Shown: positions 21,908 through 34,830, numbered from the stretch's first letter. The stretch is DNA of 64,000 nt from Arachis hypogaea (GCF_003086295.3 NC_092051.1:75021772-75085771); one strand, 5' to 3'. Made by a program: numbers and translations. The notes: generated by a model from the letters alone, not told the origin.

Positions 21908-23343
21908 TGATAAACCATTATTTTGTGGTTTATCTTGTGCTAATTTGAGTGGTTTTTATCAACTCTTTACTCACTTATTCATATAAAATTGCATGGTTTT
22001 ACATTTTCCTTCCTAATTTTGTTCTACAGTTGGAAACTTGCTTCCCAAGCCTTTAAATTACCAAAAATTAATTCCCTTTTTATACCATTCGATGCCTTGA
22101 TATATGTGTTAAGTAATTTCAGAGTTTATAGGGTAGGAATGGCTTAGAGGATGGGAAGGAAGCATGCAAAAGTAGAAGGAATACAAGAAGTTGAAGAAGT
22201 TACTAAGTTGTCCAGCCTGACCTATTCGCACTCAAACGGTCATAACTTGAGCTACAGAGGTCCAAATAATGCAATTCTAGTTGCGTTGGAAAGCTAACAT
22301 CCGGGGCTTCGAAATGATATATAACTCGTTATAGTGGCCATACAGAAAAATGACGCGCACGTGTGCATCACGCGCACGCATCGTTCTGCAGAAAATCAAC
22401 GTGACAGAATTCGCCCCCAGCGATTTCTGGGCTGTTTCTGACCTAGTTTTCGGCCCAGAAAACACATATTAGAGGCTGTAAAGTGGGGGAATCCATTCAT
22501 ACATAAAAAAAACATTCATTATTCACAATTTTAGGTTTTAGATGTAGTTTTCTAGAGAGAGAGGCTCTCTCCTCTCTCTTAGGTTTTAGGATTAGGATTT
22601 CTTCTTCTCAATTCCAGGTTCAATGTTCCTTTAAATTATTAATGCAAAGAGTAGTTTTTCATTTTGATTTTATTATTTATTTAATTACTTTCAATTTTAT
22701 TTCCATTATCATGTCTTTTTTTTAATCCAAACTCCCAACAAAGATGGTATGCAAGATGGCAGAGTAGACTCCCAACTTGACATGGGGGTTGATTAAGAGG
22801 AGACGCTTGAGTTGGAATGCTCATGTGGATAGTTAAATTGGAAGTTGTTGGCTAATTCTCTATTTACTAACGCTAGTCCTTCCCAAGAGAGAGGATTAGG
22901 ATTTGCGAATAAGAGTTAGCTCAATCACTTGACTTTCCTTTATTTAGTAAGGGTTAACTAAGTGAAAACAACAACCTCTTTATACTACACTTGAGAAAAT
23001 TTCAACAAGGATAGAACTTCCAATTAATCATTCTTCCAGTCAAGCCTTTTTTTTAATTACATAAAACCTCTTGTTAATTTTCATTGCTTTAATTTATAAT
23101 TATTTATTTTCCCATTCCTCATTCCAAAATTTCTCAAAAAACCCATCACCAATAGTAACACAGCTCCCTACAATTCCTTGAGAGATGACCCGAGGTTTAA
23201 ATACTTTGGTTATAAATTTTATTGGGTTTGCTTTAGTGACAACCTAAACTTTTGTATGAAAGGATTCTCTGTTAGTTTAGAAACTATACTTTCAACAAAA
23301 ATTTATTTGTGAATTTCTTTACTGACAGAAAGTCCGTTCGTCA
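21908..23343 (+). mobile_element. LTR4 (3' LTR of E3)
   Basis: Begins TGATAAACCATT after the PPT and ends …GTTCGTCA; about 1.44 kb. Collinear with LTR3 for its first 700 bases, then clearly diverged (22640-22990), so E3 belongs to a different subfamily. GCGCGCACG-type words at 22350-22382 replace the palindromes. The AGGA-loop hairpin before it (21869-21888) has one mismatch and one G-T pair. Confidence 0.65.
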
Positions 23344-24631
23344 TCCTCCTAATGAAAAAGGGGTTTAGTTCGTTATTGCTCTAAGTTCAAACAGAATTCT
23401 AAAATTGAAAATTAGACTAAGCATAGAAAAGGAAGAGAAAATGAAAACTGGAAACAGAAATGAAACTGGAAAGGTAAAATTCAATACTGGAAAGTAAAAT
23501 TATGAACAGAAAGAAAAGTATTGCAGAATTTTAACGGAGTGGAAAATTCAAAAGTGCAAAAAGTACAAAAATACATCTAAACCAAAGAGAAACTGAAAAA
23601 GTAGATCCCGAAGTCCCCCCCAAATAATCCATGATATCTTCTATTTCTAATGTACTTGCTTCTTCAGGTGTATTTGAAAACTCTTTAAAATAGGCTTTTC
23701 AGTTCGTACTTGGATCCTGCTCCAGGAGAAAGTAGTGCTAAGGAAGAAAACGGAGCGCTCAGGCATCGACACGTACGTGTCTCCCACGCGTGCGCGTCGT
23801 CATCATTTTGGCACTTGCGATGCGTACGCATCACCTACGCGTGCGTGTCATTTCTCTCTGCGACCGTTGTCACGCGTACGCGTCACCTACGCATATGCGT
23901 CATCTTCAGTGCACTCTCCAGGCGAGCGTAGCGCTCTTGCCAAGAACGCTCCACCAAGCGTACGCGTCCTCCATGCGTACGAGTAGGCTCAGAAAACCAC
24001 TTTCACGTTGCTGCTTGGTTCACACATTTCCGTGGATCTTCACAAATATCACTTCCACGCGTATGCGTCTCCCACGTGTACGCGTCGATGGTGATGCTTC
24101 AATCCCTGTCGCAGGAATTGTTGGATGGAGAGCGTAGCGTTCTTGGCTAAAGAACGCTCCTCATATCCACGCATACGCGTCATCCACGCGTATGGATGGT
24201 CTTCCAAAGATCACCACTTCGACGCGTACGCGTCACCCACGCGTACACGTTGCTAACAAAACTTTCTTGGTGAAGAACGTAGCGCTCTTTGAAAGAGAGT
24301 GTAACGCTAGGAGCCATGCTGTAGGAGAACGTAGCCTACTTCAAGTTTTAGTGATCGTAGCGTTATGCTCTTCTTCCCCTGTTATGATCACAAAATAGAA
24401 TAACCATACATCAAAGCACTATCTCTTAAGCAACTAACATTAGATAACTCACTCATTTATACTTTTCTTCAATTTTTTGCATGGAATTGATCAAAATTCA
24501 TTTAATCCTTAATCTATCAAAGTATGATGAGAGAATCCATCTAAGTGCTTGTTTATTTGATTAAAATGCATGAAACTAAACTAAAGTTGACTAAACTAAC
24601 TAGATAATCTAGCTAAACTGCGAATGCATCA
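23344..24631 (-). mobile_element. LTR of element G, minus strand
   Basis: On the minus strand it starts TGATGCATTCG at 24631, preceded by the PPT-like TTTAAGTTTGGTGTTG also found beside B's 3' LTR. It extends to the LTR4 end, where it is probably interrupted. The central part is packed with CACGCGTACGCGTC-type palindromes (23767-24245). ORFs of 67-115 aa at 23710-24398 are readings of those palindromes. Confidence 0.55.
23767..24245 (-). repeat. CACGCGTACGCGTC palindrome array in the G LTR
   Basis: About a dozen and a half variants of ACGCGTACGCGT/ACGCGTGCGCGT, usually as side-by-side pairs separated by (C)ACC(T/C)ACG, with interspersed 'GAACG…AGCG' words. Very CpG-rich against an AT-rich background. 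Confidence 0.75.
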
Positions 24632-25695
24632 CAACACCAAACTTAAATCTTGCTTGTCCCCAAGCGAGCAATGAAACACAAGAAGAATGAATGAAAAGAG
24701 AGAGAAGTATGAGTCCTTATTAGGAGGCATTCAGTTTTTTGTTAATGGGGTTTTCATGCATTGTGTCTCAGTAGTTTTTATTCTGTGGCTACGGTATCAA
24801 CACCCCTTTGGATCCTTACTTGAATTAAACAAAAAATGAGACTTGTTATTGCTTGGTCCTTTGTTTTTCTTGCTCTTTTTATTTTGATTGAGATTTTTTT
24901 CTTTTGCAGAGGCTTAATGCTATGTGTTAAGGCAGCTCTTTAGAGTAAGCTTTCAGCCAGCATTCCCGCCCCAGTTGGTTCAAGATGCTAGGTGTTGAGA
25001 CACCCCTAAGGGCTTACTTGCTCAAGCCTCTCCTTAGCACACACACATCACAAACATCTAGCTTTCTTTATTCTTTGGACATTGATACCCAGCACCTCTT
25101 TGGGTCACTAAATGCTTTGTCTCAAAGTGGTTTTTGATGGTGGACTTTCGGTTGGCAATCCCGGGTTAGTTAACCCAAGTTGCCAGGTGATGAAGCACCC
25201 CTTAGAACCTAGTTGTCTAAGCCTATCTTTGTACAAGAACATCACAAGCATATATCCAAATATCAAGCCCTTGGTGCCCAGCCTTATTTATTTCTTTTTT
25301 GTTTCTTTCTCTTGCAATTTTTTTCCTTTTATTATGGACCTCTTTCATTTGTCAAATCGCATGGAATGTAACTCAAGTTCATATCGCAAAGTCATGCCAA
25401 TCTCTAGCCTTATTCATAAATCAGCTAATGAACAAGCACATACCACCACATAGCCTTATTCTGTCTCCTATCGAAATATACCTTTACTCTTTCTCTATTT
25501 CATCTCAATTTTTCTTTTATTCAAGCATGGGAAACAAGGCATACAACTTAAGCAAGATGGCATGATCTAAGCATTTTAAACTAGCAAGCCAAACAACATA
25601 AAAAATAAACAAACATACAGAAAGCAAATGACTTATAACTAACAGGACACAAATTAACAGGGTACAATTATACTTCCAATTTAAAGTATTTCAGA
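24632..25695 (-). other. Element G 3' UTR with AGGA-type hairpin
   Basis: No coding sequence is supported. In element sense CTCGCTTG-GGGA-CAAGCAAG (24668-24649) lies just before the PPT and LTR. The middle holds repeated blocks resembling the 3' UTR of B (paired 'CAGC…CCC…GTTGGTT' paragraphs at 24940-25210). T-rich ORFs at 25112 and 25299 are not credible. Confidence 0.5.
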
Positions 25696-25863
25696 CTAGA
25701 AACAGTTAAGCAACAATACAACCTCTTGGTGTCTTCTTGTTTTCTCCTTGTCATTATCATTTACAGCTTTTGTATACTTCTTTGTCTCCTTGGATGATGA
25801 TGCATCTTTTCCTCCAAGAGATTGATTGACTTCCTGCAAAGTTATTGGAAGTTGCTTGTTCTC
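25696..25863 (-). pseudogene. C-terminus of G's env-position ORF, cut by D
   Basis: The last 55 codons of a lysine-rich frame (…SLGGKDASSKETKK…) end at the TAG at 25696. The frame begins exactly where the LTR of D ends, so D appears to have inserted into this ORF; the rest would lie beyond the right window edge. No conserved domain is visible in this tail. Assignment rests on position, directly upstream of the 3' UTR and LTR of G. Confidence 0.4.
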
Positions 25864-27594
25864 TGATGTTCCTCAAAAGACTATGTTGGTATAGAATTTC
25901 TCAATAAAATCCCGTTGCAAGTATAGCTCTTCCCAACAATAATCCTCGAGTATCAAATTTAGAAGGGAATTGGTTGTCACAAGTTCAACCCCAATAAAAG
26001 TAACCGAAGTATTCAAACCTCGAGTCGTCTCACAAGGAATGGGCAAACATGTGCTTCAACATTGGTTAGAATTCCAGGGTTGCAAGTCATGAGCAAGAAA
26101 TTAAACTAGGAATTTTAACAAGCAAGTAATCTTGGGATGCAAGAAACTAATGCAAACAATTAAAGCAAAATGTAAATAATTCCAAACTCATAAAATAACA
26201 TCTAATGTAATTCTATTCTAACTAAACAAGTAACTATAACTAAGACAAAGCAATCAAGATTTTTAGGTTTTCAAATATGAATGACAAAAACAACTCTTGG
26301 CTAAGCATGGGAATTGGGGTCACTATCCTTGTCTAAGAACCATATCTTGACAATTATGAGGAACCAAACTCATTAAATCTACTTCTATACTTGAAGTATG
26401 TTAAATGGTTTGGTCAACATCAACCCATAAGGTCCAACCTAACTACTAATGAACTTAGTAGTAGGCTAGTGTCAATGGCTATCAAATTGACCACTAAGGG
26501 TTCCCAAATCATCAAATCCATTAGACCCAATGACTCAAGCTTACCCAATTCCCTTAGCCTAGGACAAGAGTAAAGAGAACTACTCCATAATCAAAGGAAA
26601 CATTTCATCAAACACATGGTAAGCATTAAAAAAAGATCTATTCAAATTGCAATTAAATTGGAACCAACAAGTACCCACTAACAATTATCAACATACAATC
26701 ACTCAAACAGAACAATTAATCATGGGAATCATCAATGCAATAATAACAAATCAAGATCTATAAGATTCATGGAATGAGTATAAATGACAAACAACAAGGA
26801 AACATAAAACTAACACAAGATCTAAACAAAATTATACTAGAGAATTCAAATTAAACAATTAAAACTAGTAAATAACAAGATCCAATTTAGAATTCAACAA
26901 GGGAATATCAAAATAAAGCTAGATCTAGAGAGGAACAAGGGTTTCTCTCTCTAGAAGAACGAAGAACCAAAAACTAGCTAAAATTGTGTCTAAGTGTAAA
27001 GTGATTGATCCCCCTCCCTTTCCCCTAGCATCCTTGGGTCTTTTCCATGCAGAAACAGCTTGAATTTGGGCCTGATGAGCCTCAGAAATCGCCAGGCATG
27101 ATATCCTTTAATGAGGTCACGTGCAGCTTTCCGCGCGTGCGCGCCAATTGCTTTTGTGATCCACGCGTGCGCGCCATGTGCGCGTGCGCACCGGTGGGAT
27201 TTCTCTGATCCGCGTGGATGCGTCTATCCTTGTGCGCCGCTTCGAGCTATCCACATCCACGCGTGCGCGTAAAGTGTGCGTGTGCGCCCATGCTGAAGTT
27301 CCCAAAAATCCAAATCTTTATGTTCCTTCCTCTTGTGCATGCTTTCTTTCTCTCTTCCAAGCCATTCTTGTCCTATAAATCCTGAAATCACTCAACAAAT
27401 ACATCACGGCATCGAATGGCAATAAAAGAGGATCAAAATATAGCAATTCTTAGGCAAAATAAGCATGTTTTTCATCATGAAGCAAAATTAGGAAGAGAAC
27501 ACAAAATCATGCATTTCTTGTGAATAAGTGTGAGAAATATTGACAAAACCCCCCAAATTCTACACAATATAAACCACAAAATTGGGGTTTATCA
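25864..27594 (-). mobile_element. 3' LTR of element D
   Basis: On the minus strand it starts TGATAAACCCC at 27594 and ends …GAACATCA at about 25864 (set by comparison with LTR3/LTR4); about 1.73 kb. It is preceded by the PPT and AGGA hairpin (27632-27615). ACGCGTGCGCGC-type palindromes lie at 27117-27290. It belongs to the same broad family as LTR1-LTR4 but is strongly diverged. Its partner 5' LTR is outside the window. Confidence 0.7.
27117..27290 (-). repeat. ACGCGTGCGCG palindrome cluster in the D LTR
   Basis: About six GC-rich words of the form CGCGTGCGCGC. The same words recur in D's env leader (60813-61322). Confidence 0.65.
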
Positions 27595-29163
27595 AATCTC
27601 TCGACACTTAAACCAAGCATGTCCTCATGCTTAAAAATAGAAAGACCAAAGATCATGGTAAGAAAGGGTTTATGAAATGCAAATTTCCTAAATGAATGCA
27701 TGCAACTAAAGTAAAATTGTCTATCTCCTTAGTCAAGGGTAAATCTATCCTCCAAGAACACCTATGAGCATACGAGGTGAAAATTCTATGTAGTTCATAA
27801 ATCCTACCAAATTGAATATTACTATGGAGTGCATATAACTTGCTAGACGAACGCTTGTGAAAGCCGGAAACAAGGAGTTGAGCATCGAACCCTCACCGGA
27901 AGTGTATCCGCTCTATTCGCTCGAGTGTATAGGGTTCGTCACTCAATCCTCTCCTAATCATGCTTTCCAAGATTTGTCTTTCATCTAACAATTGACAATT
28001 ACTTAATGCATGCTTACAAGTATCATGAGGACTTATTCATGGATTGTAATATGGCTAGGGTGAAGGTAGGGATGTATATGGTCAAGTGAGCTTAAAATTT
28101 GAGTCCTTGATCAACTTAAGATCCCACTAGACACATAGAACAACCTATACAACTATAATATAATACCTAGCTACCCATACGTTTCACTTTTTGCATACTC
28201 ATGCATTCTTTCCAATTCACATCCCATATGCATTGTTATTATTACTTTATCTTGGGGCATTTTTGTCCCCTTTCATTGCTTTCTCTTTTTTCTATTTTTG
28301 TTTCTTCTATTTTTCTATTTCTTTTTCTTACATTCTTATATATACACATATAAAATATATCTTTTTTTTTTGTCCCCTTTTTCTTGGGATTTCATGTACA
28401 AAATTTCCAATGCATATGACTCAATCATTCAATACATGAGTATGTTTCCACTTCCCAAAATTTCCAATTACAATTACAAATACACATCTTTATATCTACC
28501 CAAGTTCCCAAGTACACCCTCCCATTTGAATGACACACACCCTAACGTACCTAAGCTAATCAAGGATCCAAAATCTAGGGACATCCATTGTTTTTCACTT
28601 AGGGTTGTTGATGTGCTCTATTTAAGAACAAAAAAATGGTTTATCATGGGCTCAAAATTGGTTAGCAATGGTACAAAAAAGGGTTAAGGCCATTTGGGAA
28701 AAGTGACTATTGAAATGATGGCCTCAATCATGTAAATGCATTCATACACAAAGTAATGGACATATAGAATCAGACAAAGCAAGGATTACAATCATAGAGA
28801 AAGAATAATGCACACAAAGCAAGGATTACAATCATAGAGGATGTAACCACACAATAGGCTCAAAAACTCACATGCTTGTGTTCTTAGCTCAATCACTATG
28901 TTCCAAAATACATTCTCGAAGCAAGTTTGTCGCAAAAATTTTTTTTCAAAATTGGTAGGTACCCCGAAATTACAGTTTCTTGGGGAAGAAGTCATTATTT
29001 TGACCAAGCAACTCTATATGAACTAACTATCATGCATGGAGTATTTACAAGCATGACTAACTACACATGTAATGCACTAACTACTAAGAAAAAGATAAAT
29101 CCATGGGTGTTGAAAGGAAGAGATTGTTACCCATGGAGATCGGTCGAACGACCTCCCCACACT
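27595..29163 (-). other. Element D 3' UTR
   Basis: No coding sequence is supported. The LTR-proximal end holds AAGCATG-AGGA-CATGCTT (27632-27615) and the PPT TTAAGTGTCGAGAGATT. The 3' UTR blocks found in E1/E3 are present in reverse. T-rich ORFs at 28191-28687 are low complexity. Confidence 0.6.
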
Positions 29164-29513
29164 TTAGAATTTAGCACGGTCCTCTGTGCTACCAACAATG
29201 CGCAAAGGACGGTCAGTACCGAAACTTTCACTATCCCCTCCATCAGAGTTTCCATCACTTGGGTTTGAGGTGGATGTGAATATCTCGGGTTCCTCCATGC
29301 TAGGGGTAACACAACGCAGAAGCTTCTTGATGTAAGTGTATCGACGTTGGTTGTGCCGCTCATATCTATCAATCTTCCGGTGTAGATCTTCTATCCTTTG
29401 ATGGGTTGATCTTTGCAGTGGTAGTGATGATGAGGTAGAAAGAATAGTTGATGGAAGGGATATGTCAAGGCTTGGGTTGTTCATGGAAAGATGTAAGTAT
29501 TTTTGTAACGACC
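29164..29513 (-). pseudogene. C-terminal part of D's env-position ORF (split by element A)
   Basis: The frame runs from the ATTTT target-site duplication (29509-29513) to the TAG/TAA-type stop at 29164 (…EDRAKF-stop). It contains the basic helix RYERHNQRRYTYIKKLL and an acidic S/D/G-rich tail like E1 and E3. The N-terminal part lies 29 kb away at 58985-59895, and the frame is continuous across the point of insertion once element A and one TSD copy are discounted. A hairpin (29191-29172) and PPT-like motif overlap the end. Confidence 0.7.
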
Positions 29514-31756
29514 TAGCCTTTAGCGTCGAAGAAACGGCGCTTTTTCGGGATCAACCGGAATTTTTATGGAATTTTTAGGAATTTTAGTGAATATAAGCAC
29601 CTCCACTACGCATGTGCTATGTCATCAAGCTGCTGACTCAGCAGCTTGACTGCACCAGACACTTCTCCTAATTTAAGCAGGCACGTCACAAAAAGTTGAA
29701 TTTTTGAACCACTTCGGGTCCGAATTTCAAAATTCTGATTTCCGTAGTTTGTCTCTATGTGACGAGCCGGTCTCGAATTTCAAGAGAAAAATTATATTAA
29801 TATAATATTCATATATTATTATTTTATTTGTAATATTATATTATTATTTTCTCTAATGTGGTTAATGTTGATCTATGTTTGATAATATAATAACTGAGCT
29901 AGAAATCTACCGGTAATGGATAATACCGGCATTCTTAGATGAACTTAGCAATGCTAATGCTTCATCATATATCTTTTATTCTCATGATTATCATGTTACT
30001 AGTATTATTTATACTAGTAAATCTCATGCTTATCCTTAAGTAGTATAATCTGATGTATCTAATTTTCGTAATTATCTTCAGAATGATATTTTATTATTAA
30101 ACTCTGATGAGTCAGCACCCAGTGACACGTGGCTCTCCCAGAGTTAGCCACCACATGTTTCCTTTCTTGCTCTCCAAGCAAAGCTTTCTTAAGGAGAAAG
30201 TAAGAAATACTTGTGTTCTAATACATCTAGCTTCCGTAATTATCCTTTCTTGAGATATTTTTACACCAAAATTTAGGATAATGCTTATCCAAACCCCACG
30301 TTCTCCCATGTATCATTATTACTATCATTTTTACTTTCTAAACAAGTTAGAATTCGAAATTCTTGAGAGAGAAATGGAAGAACTTCCATGAAAACTTCCA
30401 TGAACACCTAAGCTTCTTTCTCCGTTCTTTTTCAAACTAAAACCCCTATCAAAAATCTAATCCGACCAAAATGATCACCTCTTCCTCCTTTTCATTTCTA
30501 TATCAATTTTTATGGAATAAATCAAGGCATGATGGCTGCTCCTCCTCCTTGAAGTTTCATCCATGGTGGGAACTCAAGCTGATGATGTTTTCTTCATGTT
30601 TTCTCTTAAGATCTCTTGTTCAATCACCACAGGCTCTAAGAAAACGTGATTTCTAGCTGCCTTGAGGTGAGGAAAACCTACTTTTCACCATCATGAAGCT
30701 TCAGCCTTCATGGTTCATATGGTTCTAAAGTTGTTTTTGATGTTAAAATAGCCGTAAAAGTGCTTTTGGAAGCTTGTTCTTGGTTCAATTCTTGGCAGCT
30801 GCAAAGGAGGTAAGGTTTGGTAAATTAATTAATGAATGGTTTGGTTCTTGAAGTGTTAAATCAGCTCTTGTTGCTTGAAGCTTGATTTTTGAGTGTTTGT
30901 GTGATGGTTTGATCATGAGATCTTGTTGTTTAATGCTTGAAAATCAAGTTTTTGATGGTTTTGAAGTTGTTGTTGTTGCTGCTGGAAAACGTGGCTTTCC
31001 AGCCATGAAATTCATGATATTTGATGTGTTTTTGATGTGTATTTGATGGCTGAAACGTTGCTCTTTGGTTTGGTCAAAATCAGGTAAAAATCGGTTACCG
31101 AAAAGATTGAAAAACTAGTTGAAAATCAAGCTAAAATCTGATGAACTTTTGGAAAAATATTTTTGGTCTTTGAAGGACAAGAAAAACGTTGGTTTTGATG
31201 ATTTTGGGGTCAAATTATAATTATTAAAAAGTTTGGGGTTGAAAGTTAATTAAAGAAAAGTTAAGGGGCCAAAGTACAAATATTAAAAGTTAAGGGGTCA
31301 AAATGCAATTTCCAAAAGTTCAGGGGTCAAAATGCAATTTTTGAAAGTTGAATAAAATATTATTAATATTAAAATATTATTTTATTGTTAATATTATTTT
31401 ATTAATAATATTATTTTATTAATAATAATAAAATATTGATAAAAAGACAGTTTTTCCTAAAAGCCTCAGGAGGGCAGTTTTGAGTCAAGAATTCCTTAAT
31501 TCTCTTTATTAAACACCTAAGGAAGAGTTCAAGAGAAAGTATTGAGGTATGTATGGTAATGAAAGTGGTTTTATAAACTTTCATACATGTTGGAAAGAAA
31601 AGGAATTAAAAGCTATATAGCAGTGTGATTGACCTTACAGAGTAAGCAGAGAATTGTAAAATGAGCTCACTGTGATGTTGTGATGCTTGATTTATGATTG
31701 TGGAAAGATGATGAAGATGATTACTAAGTGATGAAAAGTATGGTTATATGTGACTT

Positions 31757-32045
31757 ATGAGCCTTCGGGCGATGCTTGTGAATATTATGCGGGGACGCCC
31801 GTATTGTGATGTTGCTTCCCAGACAGGCTGCGGTAGAGATGTACCAGCCCTGCAAGCTGAATGCTTGGTAGAGGCCTAATTCGCATACCTGCGGTATATT
31901 GAGATTTGAGCAAATACCAGCCCTGCAAGTCGAGAGTACTTGGTAGAGGGTATGCGGTACTTAATCTGGGATTAAGTTCTGGGAAGGCCTTATCTGACCT
32001 GGAGGGTCGGATTGCGTCGGGTGCGGGTCGAAACCGACAAATGAG
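31757..32045 (+). other. Hairpin chain in the A 5' LTR
   Basis: Successive inverted repeats: CAAGC-TGAAT-GCTTG and CAAGT…ACTTG in two related units (note the matching C/G to T/A change), ATACC-TGC-GGTAT, CTTAATC-TGG-GATTAAG, TC(T/C)GACC-TGGAG-GGTCGGA and GTCGG…CCGAC. The 3' LTR (57357-57640) and A' keep the same chain. Confidence 0.6.
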
Positions 32046-32675
32046 CTCATTACCTGCAGTAGGATCAGACATGCATCATACTTGTTTGTGCATATTTTAA
32101 TTGGTTTGCCTATGTGAACAACTCTGTTTAATTGCTAACTGCTATACTTGACGTAACTGCTCTTGATTGTGTTTGAACCTCATTACTTGTGTTTGTAATT
32201 GATTGTTTGGATTGTGGTGATTGGATATTGATTGAGTTTTTTGGGCCTAAGGCTGTGGTTGGTTTGTTTGAGGTCTAGCTTTGTATAAAGTATCTGACTG
32301 ATTCAGCATAGACTTAATGAACCTATGCTTGGAACAACATGATCATTTATACCGTGTAGGTAACTTCTTTTATGTTTATAGTCTAGTAAAGTATGAAAAA
32401 TCAAACTCTTACAGTATAGACTTAATTGAACCTATGCTTGGGACATGTTGGTCATTCATACCATTAGGAAATTTTCAGATTCTTATATCTGGAAAAGAAG
32501 TTTGGATTTATGGTTAATTAACTGATTTCTTTTGAAAAGGTTTTGAATATTTGATTGTTAAACCATCAATTTTCAAAGGATTTAGAAACTTGCAAGCGGA
32601 CATTATAAATGGACTTAACTATGAACCCCGACCTTACTATGAACTCCCCAGTTCTTACCCGTTACATCTCTTCAG

Positions 32676-32888
32676 ATGGACACGGGAGTCCTGCCCTACG
32701 AGATTAATCATTCGTACATCCACGACGACCCAGTGTGCAGCTACGAGTATTACATCCAATGTGCGGCACCTTGTGTACGTAATTATATAGTACGTGACCC
32801 TGAGATCGAGGATATCTCTTCTGGTAGCAATGTGCCAGATGGGGCACCAGTGAGTAGGCATCATCACCTACCCAACGGTTTTCTGTGA
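32676..32888 (+). CDS. 70-aa ORF inside the A 5' LTR
   Basis: Starts MDTGVLPYEI after a pyrimidine run ending TTCAG and ends GFL-stop. Residues 1-38 and the last 30 align with the two ends of the 217-aa ORF of the A' LTR; the proline-rich middle is missing in frame. Upstream lies the hairpin GAACT-CCCC-AGTTC (32641-32655). No known domain. Expression is unproven; the same short ORF recurs in the 3' LTR. Confidence 0.35.
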   Translation: MDTGVLPYEINHSYIHDDPVCSYEYYIQCAAPCVRNYIVRDPEIEDISSGSNVPDGAPVSRHHHLPNGFL

Positions 32889-33250
32889 GGGGCTTTTGGA
32901 TCAAAGACGAGGAGACTTTTGAGGCGTCCATTCTAACCACGGTACCTTAGAGTGTTTCCCTCACTTGTACTAGCATGCTCAGAAGGAATAGGCATGTCAT
33001 AGAGTTAGCCTAGCCTGGGTGCCAGCTTAGGGGCTTTTGGACAGGCCAGGCCCCGGGACGTCTTATGTATATATGTGTATACATTATATGAGTCACTAAC
33101 TGAAGGATGCTGTGTTATAATTCCTTACTAGTATAACTGAGCTGCTTCTGGATTATGATGTATATTGTGGTGTGATATTCTATGTATTGCCTTCTACAAT
33201 TCCTTGAATGTGTGTACTCATGTTTCGTTGTTATACTCTATGTATGCGCC

Positions 33251-34792
33251 TGGTGCACAAATTGTGAATCACACTTTTCACAACTCGTACCACTAACCAG
33301 CAAGTGCACTGGGTCGTCTAAGTAATACCTTACGTGAGTAAGGGTTGAATCCCACGGAGATTGTTGGTTTGAAGCAATCTATGGTTATCTTGTAAATCTT
33401 AGTCAGGAAGTCAATTATGTTTATCAGTTGAATTTCAAATAAACAAGAGAGCATGGATTAAAGGTTACTTGTTATGCAGTAATGGAGAATATGTTGGAGT
33501 TTTGGAGATGCTTTGTCTTCTGAATCTCTGCTTTCCTCTGTCTTCTAATTCATGCACGCACGTCCTCCTATGGCAAGCTGTGTGTTGGTGGATCACCGTT
33601 GTCAATGGCTACCTTCCATCCTTCCAGTGAAAACTACGCTCACGCGCTCTGTCACAGCACGGCTAATCACCGGTTGGTTCTCGATCCGGTTGGAATAGGA
33701 TTTACTATCCTTTTGCGTCTGTCACTAACGCCTAGCCTTCAATAGTTTAAAGCTCGTCACAGTCATTCAATCCTTGAATCCTACTCGGAATACCACAGAC
33801 AAGGTTTAGACTTTCCGGATTCTTATGAATGCCGCCATCAGTTCTAGCTTATACCACGAAGATTCTGATTAAGAGATCTAAGAGATACTCATTCAATCGG
33901 ATATAGAACGGAGGTGGTTGTCAGGCACACGTTCATGGTTTGAGGAAGGTGATGAATGTCCCGGATCATCACCTTCATCATAGTTAAGCGTGAATGAACA
34001 TCTTAGATAGGAACAAGTGTGTTTGAATGGAAAACAGAAATACTTGCATTAATTCATCGAGACACAGCAGAGCTCCTCACCCCCAACAATGGGGTTTAGA
34101 GACTCATGCCGTCAGAGAATACAAAGTTTTGATCTAAAATGTCATGAGATCCGAAATAAGTCTTCTAAAAGTTGTTTAAATACTAAACTAGTAGCTTAGG
34201 TTTACAAAAATTGAGTAGACTATGATGGATGATGCAGAGATCCACTTCTGGGGCCCACTTGGTGTGTACTGGGGCTGAGATTTAAGTGAGTCACGTGCAG
34301 AGGCCATTTGTGGAGTTGAACGCCAGTTTTTGTGCCAGTTTGGGCATTCAACTCCAGCTTTTGATCCTTTTCTGGCGCTGGACGCCAGAATTGGGCAGAG
34401 AACTGGCGTTGAACGCCAGTTTACGTCGTCTATCCTTGTGCAAAGTATGGACTATTATATATTTATGGAAAGCCCTGGATGTTTACTTTCCAACGCAATT
34501 GGAAGCATGCCATTTTGAGTTCTGTAGCTCCAGAAAATTCACTTTGAGTGCAGGGAGGTCAGAATCCAACAGCATCAGCAGTCCTTTTTCAGCCTGAATC
34601 AGATATTTGCTCAGCTCCCTCAATTTCAGCCAGAAAAATACTTGAAATTACAGAAAAACAGACAACTCATAGTAAAGTCCAGAAATATGAATTCTTCCTA
34701 AAAACTAATGAAAATAGACTAAAAACTAACTAAAACATACTCAAAACTATATGAAATTAACCCCAAAAAGCGTATAAAATATCCGCTCATAA
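33251..34792 (-). mobile_element. Element B 3' LTR (left copy)
   Basis: Same length as the right copy. Four GGCGTT…AACGCC-type palindromes lie at 34313-34420. ORFs of 62-103 aa at 34286-34518 are readings of these. Confidence 0.9.
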
Positions 34793-34830
34793 CAACACCA
34801 AACTTAAACTGTTGCTTGTCCTCAAGCAAC
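34793..34830 (-). other. AGGA-loop hairpin and PPT of B
   Basis: In element sense GTTGCTTG-AGGA-CAAGCAAC (34830-34811, perfect eight-base stem) is followed by AGTTTAAGTTTGGTGTTG and then the LTR. The PPT must lie here because the LTR starts next to it. Confidence 0.7.

Larger units (their letters stand above)
29514..33250 (+). mobile_element. Element A 5' LTR, first part (3737 bases)
   Basis: Collinear with 55075-58831 of the 3' LTR; the copy stops at GTATGCG, where B has inserted, and resumes at 51734. Confidence 0.93.

Noticed and set aside
23710..24398. Arginine/histidine-rich ORFs
   Set aside because: They read through the CACGCGTACGCGTC palindromes in several frames.
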